A DNA stretch of 10,404 nt. It comes from Bacteroidales bacterium. Its GTDB lineage: Bacteria > Bacteroidota > Bacteroidia > Bacteroidales > JAOZMU01. Shown here in pieces: positions 5,138 through 10,404 of the stretch (positions are counted from its first letter, which is position 1; every line of letters starts with the position of its first letter). The stretch is taken from NCBI GenBank assembly GCA_029934165.1, contig JAOZMU010000073.1, positions 1 to 10,404 on the forward strand. The letters are read 5' to 3'. A program made the translations under genes and the position numbers. The notes under the pieces are model-generated. The model was not told where the DNA came from, ran no database searches, and was given only the letters and a program-made list of their open reading frames with translations.

Positions 5138-6307
5138 CTATTGGTCGATGTTTAAAACGCTCTTACACAGCGATATTGCTCCTGTTGCACCAGTGTGTTT
5201 TCCTTGTGCGTCAGAGAGTTTTACTGTCGGAGTCCAGTTTTGGCGTTCGGGTTTTGCCTCTGTCATTTTGACGACAATATTCAATGGTTTTACGCCTACA
5301 TCGTTAGTAAAATTTGTCCCGATACCAAAAGAAATATTAAACTTATTTCGGCATTTGTCAGCTATTTCTTCAACAATTGCGGGGTTCAGGGAATCAGAAA
5401 AAACTATTGATTTTGATTTTGGGTCTATCCGCAAGTTCTGATAATGTTCGTAAGTTTTTTCGACAAACTCAATTGCATTGCCAGAATCGTGCCGCACACC
5501 ATCAAATAATTTCGCATATTTTTTGTCGAAAGCTTTAAAAAATACATCGGTAGTAAAAGTATCTGAAAGCGCAATTCCTAAATCGCCTTTGTAAACCTTG
5601 ACCCAGTTTTCTAACGCTAATTGGTTTGCCATTTTGTAGCCAAATTTTGCACTATGAAACATAAACCACTCGTGTGCATGAGTGCCTATTGGCGTTATGT
5701 TATATTTCATCGCAAAAAATACGTTACTTGTACCGATGAACGATTTTTTGCCGTAGTTTACCAATGCTTTCACAACATGGTCGTGGTTTTGCAGCGAGAA
5801 ACGGCGACGAGTTCCAAAATCTGCAAATTTTACTGCAATATTATTATAAAGCACTGCCTTTTTGCGTGTTACATCGACGACCTTTTCTAACGGGTGTGGC
5901 TTGGCTTTTGTCATCTTAAAAAATAATTCCGAAATTATAGCCATCAACGGAACTTCCCATAGAATAGTTCTGTACCAATAGCCCTCAATTGAGACTTCAA
6001 GATTTCCGCCGGTTTGTATTATGCCAACTTCGCTAGGGTCAAAACGATAGCCACTAAGAAAATCAATATAAGTCGGGTCGAGATAGTAACATGTCTCTCT
6101 AACAAATCTTTTTTCATTGGAGGTAAGTTTCAATTTCGATAAATCGTAAATATGTTTGCGCAACTCTTCGGCAAAGCCATCAGGAAACTCTGTTTTGCCA
6201 CGGTTGAAAAAACGATAGCGCACTTTTGCGTGCGGAAAGAGCTTTATGACAGCACTTTGCATTGAGAATTTATACAAATCGTTATCTAAAAAGGATTCTA
6301 TCATCAT
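5138..6307 (-). CDS. pncB: Nicotinate phosphoribosyltransferase
   Basis: Cytosolic NAD salvage enzyme that condenses nicotinate with PRPP to nicotinate mononucleotide, coupled to ATP hydrolysis (EC 6.3.4.21). The 389-residue product has the PncB layout: LDNDLYKFSMQ at 7-17, the FGTRRRFS substrate/phosphate-binding segment at 164-171, PIGTHAHEW at 206-214, VRHDSGN at 271-277 and GIGTNFTND at 328-336. His212 in AHEW corresponds to the histidine phosphorylated in the Salmonella enzyme (His219). No catalytic segment is missing. Two adjacent ATGs (6307 and 6304) could start it; the first is used here. The stop is TAG. The coiled-coil gene ends 62 bp upstream, so cotranscription is plausible. With nadB about 2.2 kb upstream on the same strand, the window carries a salvage and a de novo step of NAD synthesis. 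Confidence 0.96.
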   Translation of the reverse strand: MMIESFLDNDLYKFSMQSAVIKLFPHAKVRYRFFNRGKTEFPDGFAEELRKHIYDLSKLKLTSNEKRFVRETCYYLDPTYIDFLSGYRFDPSEVGIIQTGGNLEVSIEGYWYRTILWEVPLMAIISELFFKMTKAKPHPLEKVVDVTRKKAVLYNNIAVKFADFGTRRRFSLQNHDHVVKALVNYGKKSFIGTSNVFFAMKYNITPIGTHAHEWFMFHSAKFGYKMANQLALENWVKVYKGDLGIALSDTFTTDVFFKAFDKKYAKLFDGVRHDSGNAIEFVEKTYEHYQNLRIDPKSKSIVFSDSLNPAIVEEIADKCRNKFNISFGIGTNFTNDVGVKPLNIVVKMTEAKPERQNWTPTVKLSDAQGKHTGATGAISLCKSVLNIDQ

Positions 6308-6369
6308 AATATATTGTATTTAGGTTATTTATGTGCGTTTATGAAAACACCAATTTTTATTTGTTTAAC

Positions 6370-7245
6370 TTACTTTAACTCAATAGTTCCGCGTCCAATT
6401 TCGACACGATTAACGCCGAATTTGAGATTTGTATGAAATACAACAACTTGGTATGTTCCTGGTACAAGTTTTTGAGCTTGCGGAATTTTAAAACTCCCTC
6501 TAATATTACGTTTTTTGTCTTTTCGGACATTTAACATAGTCGCAATACGCTGGTTATCACGCATTAAATCTGTACGCACTACATCTAACGATGTCAGGCT
6601 TCTGCTGAGTCGAAATCTTGCGGTAATTTCCTCGACTTTTTTTGCCTTGTCCGATGTTATGAGCATTTCGTTGTTATTGTATCCGTCTTTATACGCAACA
6701 AGCACCATGTTTATCGCATAAAGAGCCATCATGCGTTTTTCGTAACTGTCGATTTTTTCTTGTAGTTTACTGTTATCAAAACGTATTTTTTTTATCAATT
6801 TGGCAGTTATTTGGGTTATGCTGTCAATCTCTTGTTTCAAATATTTACTTTGGCGACGATAAAAATCGACCGAATCGAGCAAGCTAACAAGCACTTCTTT
6901 GGTAATGAGCGAGTTATTCTGATAAACATGTAACTTTTTTTCTAGGTTTTCCAGCGAATCAAGAGAGTTCATCATCCTGTTTTGTAGCTTGTCTCCAGTT
7001 ACTTTATTGGTATAAATTTCTAAATTTAGTAAATCGACACTATCTTCAATCACCTGCAAATCGTGATTTGTGTCGGATAGAGTATCGCTTTTTTTGTTGA
7101 TAATAGATTGTAAATGCTCGCGTTCTTTGTAGCAAGCGTCAAAATGGCAATAGCCAAACAAAAACAACGAGATAACAATGGCAGATGCTAGTGCCCAAAG
7201 TTGTCGTCGTAGTTTTTGTATTTCGTTTATTTCGTTGGTATTCAT
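6370..7245 (-). CDS. Single-pass membrane protein with long coiled coil, function unknown
   Basis: I do not recognise this 291-residue protein. A short basic cytoplasmic N-terminus (MNTNEINEIQKLRRQ) leads into one hydrophobic segment at about 16-35 (LWALASAIVISLFLFGYCHF). A charged, leucine-spaced region rich in Lys, Glu, Asp and Ser follows at about 42-175 and should form a periplasmic coiled coil. The last ~45 residues look like a small beta domain (GSFKIP, then VPGTYQVVVF, then GRGTIELK). Two cysteines (33 and 38) lie at the membrane exit, but the segment is not a lipobox. An in-frame ATG 13 codons upstream (7284) would add MCKISNASINFKP; I prefer 7245 because the shorter product gives a standard polar N-terminus before the helix. 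It lies between the glycosyltransferase gene (87 bp) and pncB (62 bp). A cell-envelope scaffold or assembly role is only a guess from topology. Confidence 0.8.
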   Translation of the reverse strand: MNTNEINEIQKLRRQLWALASAIVISLFLFGYCHFDACYKEREHLQSIINKKSDTLSDTNHDLQVIEDSVDLLNLEIYTNKVTGDKLQNRMMNSLDSLENLEKKLHVYQNNSLITKEVLVSLLDSVDFYRRQSKYLKQEIDSITQITAKLIKKIRFDNSKLQEKIDSYEKRMMALYAINMVLVAYKDGYNNNEMLITSDKAKKVEEITARFRLSRSLTSLDVVRTDLMRDNQRIATMLNVRKDKKRNIRGSFKIPQAQKLVPGTYQVVVFHTNLKFGVNRVEIGRGTIELK

Positions 7246-7332
7246 TGGCTTAAAATTAATAGAAGCATTTGATATTTTGCACATTGCTGTGTTTATGCTT
7301 CAAATTTTAAAAATGCTTTTCATAAAAATATA

Positions 7333-8352
7333 TTAAAATTCTAAAGTAATCATTTTTTGAATAATGTGTTCCAATTTATCCAAATTGATAACTAAATCAT
7401 CAGAATAATCATAACTTGCATCATCGGTATGATTGCAGAAGAGGAAATAATAATTGAGATTTAAGGCAGATGCCAATCGAAAATAATGGGTACGAAAACT
7501 CTGATTATAACACGATTGCGAAGTCAACTCCAACACCGATGCACTAGCATTCATAAAACAAATATTTGTCAAAGCTGCGCCGTGGCTGCCGATGATAATT
7601 TTTGCGTTGCTGGCGATTGATATTTGTTGCCAAAAACTAAAATCTTCTAAACTTACAACAGAAATTTTATATTTGACAAGTAATGGCAGAACTTTTTCGC
7701 TATTCGCTATTCTACGACATGAAGTTTTTGCACGGCTGATGAAAATTCGTTCAAAAATAGGAGCCTCAATACGTTGCAAATGTGTATATTGAATCAAAAT
7801 TTTGCGCAGCTTTTTCGCTGTTGTTGGACAAACGCGGTCTTCGTAAGGCGGATTTTCGGGTAAAAGCAAGTTGGGGACATAAAGATTAGTTTTTCTTGGA
7901 ATATAATGAATATCAGGTCTTTGAACTCCAAAAGATTTTAAACTTTCCGAGTAATTTTCTTTAGCATTTTCTGGTAAAATAAGTATAAACTCTAATCCAC
8001 TTTCTTGTCCGCGCAGCAAACGTGGCAAAGCATGAAAAAGCCATGCGTAATAGCCTGGATACCATGGCGGATGAATAAGAAGAAATGTTTTTTTATTGAG
8101 TTTTATTGTTTTACGAAAAATAGTATTAAACCACGCTGTTTTACGATACTGCCAAAAAAATTCTTCGTGGGCATAAATTGACTCTTTTACAATTCTACCC
8201 TTTTTTATTACTATTCCATTATGAGTTATTCGCGCATTTTTTATTTGCAAAAGTTCCAACGGAAAAACTTCGTAAGTTGCTTTACTCTCGAAAAAATCGC
8301 GCTCTGTTGCGTTAGCAATATTTACTGGTAAATTACTCTTTATTATTGTCAT
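7333..8352 (-). CDS. Glycosyltransferase family 61 protein
   Basis: Probable glycosyltransferase of the GT61 (DUF563) family, 339 residues, expected to transfer a sugar from an activated donor onto a surface glycan. Family landmarks are GYYAWLFHALPRLL (100-113, the usual Y-x-H/A-W-L-x-D/H-x-L-P-R-L motif), ERIFISRAKTSCRRIAN (201-217) and IIIGSHGAALTNICFMN (252-268), the HGA-LTN motif of the nucleotide-sugar domain. LEDFSFWQQISIASNA (235-250) before it matches the family pattern of a Gln ahead of the HGA strand. The usual Asn-Glu after the Arg-Arg motif is Asn-Ser here (217-218). There is no signal peptide or membrane helix, so it probably works on the cytoplasmic face. The acceptor is unknown. 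No other polysaccharide genes are in the window, so it looks like an orphan transferase. nadB ends 134 bp upstream. Confidence 0.88.
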   Translation of the reverse strand: MTIIKSNLPVNIANATERDFFESKATYEVFPLELLQIKNARITHNGIVIKKGRIVKESIYAHEEFFWQYRKTAWFNTIFRKTIKLNKKTFLLIHPPWYPGYYAWLFHALPRLLRGQESGLEFILILPENAKENYSESLKSFGVQRPDIHYIPRKTNLYVPNLLLPENPPYEDRVCPTTAKKLRKILIQYTHLQRIEAPIFERIFISRAKTSCRRIANSEKVLPLLVKYKISVVSLEDFSFWQQISIASNAKIIIGSHGAALTNICFMNASASVLELTSQSCYNQSFRTHYFRLASALNLNYYFLFCNHTDDASYDYSDDLVINLDKLEHIIQKMITLEF

Positions 8353-8371
8353 TTTGGTCTGTTGCGATTTT

Positions 8372-8379
8372 CAAAAATA
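8372..8379 (-). promoter_or_regulatory. Possible -7 element (TATTTTTG) upstream of the GT61 gene
   Basis: On the minus strand this reads TATTTTTG, matching the Bacteroidota -7 consensus TAnnTTTG, 20 bp upstream of the ATG. No TTG stands at the expected -33 distance, and the site overlaps the 3' arm of a small hairpin. It is therefore a weak call; such 8-mers are common in AT-rich DNA. Confidence 0.2.
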
Positions 8380-8401
8380 GTTCTTATACAAAACTGTTTT
8401 T
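8373..8401 (-). terminator. AT-rich hairpin after nadB, weak terminator candidate
   Basis: A 10-bp stem (8373-8382 with 8392-8401, one G-T pair, 9-nt loop) sits between nadB and the GT61 gene. On the minus strand it ends in AACTATTTTT, which resembles a terminator T-tract. The stem is nearly all A-T, so stability is poor and readthrough would be expected. Confidence 0.3.
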
Positions 8402-8486
8402 TCTAACGCTAATTGAATTGATATAATTAATTGATTATCATTAAAATAAATACAGATTTTTGTTAAATGTCGATGATAATTCGGTA

Positions 8487-10067
8487 CTACAATTTACTGA
8501 GTTTGTTGCGCTGCGGATAGTCGATAGTGTAATGTAAACCACGACTTTCGCGACGACGGCGAGCCATTTTTATTGTCAGATAAGCAACGTTTATAGCGTT
8601 ACGCAGCTGGCAGATGTTAACCGAAACAACCGATTTGTCAAAAAGTTCTTCGGTTTCGCTATAAATAATTTCCAATCTGTCGAAAGCTCGTTTCAAACGA
8701 AGATTTGACCTAACTATACCGACATAATTCGTCATAATGGCTTGTAACTCTTTGTATTCCTGTGTTATAAGAACCATCTCTTCGTTGTGCGATGTTCCTT
8801 CATCGTTCCAAGCTGGTATGTTTTTCTGATTCTCGTAGGCAGAAACATTTTCTATCGTGTGGCTGGCTGCGCTCTCGGCATATACAATGGCTTCAATCAA
8901 TGAGTTAGAAGCCAAGCGGTTTGCTCCATGAAGCCCCGTCGAAGAGTTTTCGCCGATTGCATAGAGCCTTCTAATTGTTGTGCAACCATTCGTATCTACC
9001 TTAATACCACCACATAAGTAATGAGCAGCTGGCACAACAGGAATAAATTCTGTCGTTATGTTGATGCCAAGCTCCAAACATTTTGTATTTATGTTCGGGA
9101 AGTGTGCTTTTAGTTTTTCTGCGTTTAAGTGCGTAGCGTCCAGATAAACATATTCGTCACCGGAGATTTTCATCTCCGTGTCGATAGCTCGTGCAACAAT
9201 ATCGCGCGGAGCAAGCGATTGACGTTTATCGTATTTATACATAAATTCTTTGCCGTTTTTTGTTCTTAGTATAGCTCCAAAACCGCGCATAGCTTCGGTA
9301 ATCAAAAACGAAGGTCGTTGGGTTGGGTTGAAAAGAGAAGTTGGGTGAAACTGAACGAACTCCATATTTTCGATGATTCCTTTTGCCCGATAAACCATTG
9401 CAATTCCATCGCCAGTAGCAATTTCGGGGTTTGTTGTGGTCTGGTAAATGTTTCCCATTCCGCCTGTTGCCAACAAAGTTGTTTTGGATAAAATCGTTTC
9501 GATTTGATTTGTACGAATATTTAAGGCATAAATTCCAAAACAAGTTATATCGTCTTGGTGGCGAGCAACAGGTACGCCCAGATGGTGTTGGGTTAAAAGG
9601 TCGATGGCGAAATAATGGTCGAGGATTTCGATATTTTGATGTTGTATAACTTGCTCTGTTAGTGCGCGTTGAATCTCGTAACCAGTGTTATCTTTATGGT
9701 GTAAAATCCGATGTTCTGAATGCCCGCCTTCTTTTGCCAAATCGAAATGTCCGTCTGGTTTTTTGTCGAACTTTGCACCCCACGAAATCAGCTCCAATAT
9801 TTGCGCCGAGGCTTCCGAAACTACCTTTCGTACAATGTTTTCGTTGCACAATCCATCGCCACAAATTAGCGTATCTTCGATGTGTTTTTTGTGGGAGTCT
9901 GGGCTATAAGTTACGGCTGCAATACCGCCTTGTGCATAACGCGTGTTGGTTTCTTCGAGTTTTGTTTTGCTGAGTAAAATCACTTTTCCTTTATCGGCGA
10001 CTTTGAGGGCATAACTCAAACCAGCTAGACCTGAGCCAATTACAAGAAAGTCTGTTTTTCGCGTCAT
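8487..10067 (-). CDS. nadB: L-aspartate oxidase
   Basis: FAD-dependent first enzyme of de novo NAD synthesis. It oxidises L-aspartate to iminoaspartate, which NadA and dihydroxyacetone phosphate turn into quinolinate (EC 1.4.3.16). From the ATG at 10067 the protein has 526 residues, close to the usual 520-540. It begins MTRKTDFLVIGSGLAGLSYA, placing the FAD-binding GSGLAGLS (11-18) correctly. NTRYAQGGIAA (41-51), KEGGHS with Glu113, FHPT with His241, APRD with Arg288, AHYLCGG with His349 and GANRLASNSL with Arg384 cover the flavin and substrate residues known from E. coli NadB. The C-terminal helical domain ends RRESRGLHYTIDYPQRN, also typical. The frame stays open 59 codons further to an ATG at 10244, but that stretch encodes no conserved sequence and contains a terminator-like hairpin, so I reject it. 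nadA and nadC are not in the window. Confidence 0.97.
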   Translation of the reverse strand: MTRKTDFLVIGSGLAGLSYALKVADKGKVILLSKTKLEETNTRYAQGGIAAVTYSPDSHKKHIEDTLICGDGLCNENIVRKVVSEASAQILELISWGAKFDKKPDGHFDLAKEGGHSEHRILHHKDNTGYEIQRALTEQVIQHQNIEILDHYFAIDLLTQHHLGVPVARHQDDITCFGIYALNIRTNQIETILSKTTLLATGGMGNIYQTTTNPEIATGDGIAMVYRAKGIIENMEFVQFHPTSLFNPTQRPSFLITEAMRGFGAILRTKNGKEFMYKYDKRQSLAPRDIVARAIDTEMKISGDEYVYLDATHLNAEKLKAHFPNINTKCLELGINITTEFIPVVPAAHYLCGGIKVDTNGCTTIRRLYAIGENSSTGLHGANRLASNSLIEAIVYAESAASHTIENVSAYENQKNIPAWNDEGTSHNEEMVLITQEYKELQAIMTNYVGIVRSNLRLKRAFDRLEIIYSETEELFDKSVVSVNICQLRNAINVAYLTIKMARRRRESRGLHYTIDYPQRNKLSKL

Positions 10068-10170
10068 AATATTTGTTTTTAAGTTATTTTGAACAGAATT
10101 TTTAGCCTGTTTCATAGTCCGTGAAAAAGTATAAACTAAATGAAAAATTACAATTTGTTTAGTTAAAAAG

Positions 10171-10207
10171 CAAAAGCCGAAATTACTAATTGTAGTTTCG
10201 GCTTTTG
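10171..10207 (-). terminator. Strong hairpin with T-tract upstream of nadB
   Basis: CAAAAGCCGAAA (10171-10182) and TTTCGGCTTTTG (10196-10207) form a perfect 12-bp stem with a 13-nt loop, inside which CTA/TAG can add three pairs. On the minus strand the stem is followed by CTTTTTAAC, the layout of an intrinsic terminator. It most simply ends transcription of a minus-strand gene beyond the window. Standing 103 bp upstream of the nadB start, it could also act as an attenuator if the promoter is further upstream. Confidence 0.6.
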
Positions 10208-10288
10208 AAATTGTTAGAACATAATGTAATTCGTCAAAAAACATATTGCGCTGATATTCGAGAATATAACGGTTGAAGTTATAACGTA

Positions 10289-10404
10289 CAAACGCTTGCT
10301 ACGAAGCACCACGCGGCAGGGATTGCAGCGGTAGCTTGCCGAAGTGGCGTGCGTGTTTTCGGACGGGTTTTTGAGAGCGACTGAAAGAAGCTCCTCAAAA
10401 CCCG
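10289..10404. repeat. GC-rich palindromic element (family R2, copy 2), cut by window end
   Basis: Related to 3601-3719. It starts CAAACGCTTGCTAC against CAAATCGCTGGCTAC in copy 1. The core at 10313-10336 matches 3629-3652 at 23 of 24 positions, and 10375-10394 (GAGCGACTGAAAGAAGCTCC) matches 3689-3709 with three differences and one indel. The arm sequences between these blocks differ, but pairing is kept: CGGGTTTTTGAG (10364-10375) pairs with CTCAAAACCCG (10394-10404) with one bulge. The right half lies outside the window. Confidence 0.7.

Larger units (their letters stand above)
10068..10404. other. nadB leader and repeat-containing upstream region
   Basis: This 337-bp stretch up to the window end has no supported gene. 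It contains about 100 bp of nadB leader, a strong hairpin at 10171-10207, an AT-rich part with small inverted repeats (ATATTC-GA-GAATAT at 10254-10267 and TATAAC/GTTATA at 10265-10283) and the truncated R2 element from 10289. I found no TAnnTTTG promoter in the nadB leader. Confidence 0.6.

Noticed and set aside
5088..5138. Short hairpins after pncB (GAGCCA/TGGCTC, TGCAATG/CATTGCA, GCAAA/TTTGC)
   Set aside because: Each is 5-7 bp, they compete with one another, and none is followed by a T-tract on the minus strand, so I do not call a terminator.
5115..5441. Plus-strand frame of 108 codons over the 3' part of pncB
   Set aside because: Antisense to conserved pncB sequence; no protein family features.
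7246..7284. Upstream ATG of the coiled-coil gene
   Set aside because: It would add 13 residues ahead of an already typical cytoplasmic N-terminus; possible but less likely than the start at 7245.
10068..10244. N-terminal extension of nadB by 59 codons
   Set aside because: The family start fits the ATG at 10067; the extension contains a perfect 12-bp terminator-like hairpin and no conserved residues.
1..10404. tRNA, rRNA, CRISPR array, transposase or phage genes
   Set aside because: No cloverleaf, rRNA-like block, regularly spaced repeats or mobile-element protein motifs were seen on either strand.

Overview
The window looks like chromosomal DNA of a low-GC member of the Bacteroidota, probably near the Bacteroidales. 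This rests on AT-rich intergenic DNA, A-rich starts without clear Shine-Dalgarno sequences, and the gene types: an E. coli-length ThyA, an RhlE-like DEAD-box helicase with a basic tail, a DUF368/PopT transporter, and family-typical NadB and PncB. I see no rRNA, tRNA, CRISPR array, transposase or phage gene.

All eight convincing genes lie on the minus strand, so transcription runs from high to low coordinates. In that order they are nadB (L-aspartate oxidase, 10067-8487), a GT61 glycosyltransferase (8352-7333), a single-pass membrane coiled-coil protein (7245-6370), pncB (nicotinate phosphoribosyltransferase, 6307-5138), a DUF368/PopT-type polyprenyl-phosphate transporter (4877-3906), a DEAD-box RNA helicase (3296-2031), thyA (1540-746) and an unrecognised protein of 175 residues (539-12). 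The gaps among the first four genes are 62 to 134 bp, so they could be cotranscribed. The lower genes are separated by 206 to 609 bp and look like separate units.

Functionally the set is mostly housekeeping. NadB (de novo) and PncB (salvage) both feed NAD synthesis. ThyA makes dTMP, the helicase remodels RNA, and the PopT-like protein probably recycles the lipid carrier for cell-wall and surface glycans. The GT61 enzyme would add sugars to a surface glycan.

The unusual part is the intergenic DNA, which is packed with inverted-repeat elements. (1) A ~97-bp repeat ending in a GGTCTTAGACC near-palindrome occurs three times (568-665 plus, 1809-1905 minus, 3463-3560 plus), bracketing thyA and the helicase gene in alternating orientation. 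(2) A ~35-bp inverted repeat pair (670-704 and 3367-3400) sits at the outer ends of two of these copies and may be the terminal repeat of the same element. (3) A ~189-bp MITE-like element (1602-1790) has ~22-bp terminal inverted repeats. (4) A GC-rich, almost wholly palindromic ~194-bp element lies at 3601-3794, and a second, window-truncated relative at 10289-10404 shares 23 of 24 bases in the best-conserved block. (5) A ~95-bp inverted repeat (4998-5092) lies between pncB and the PopT-like gene. These appear to be short non-coding elements; none carries a credible gene.
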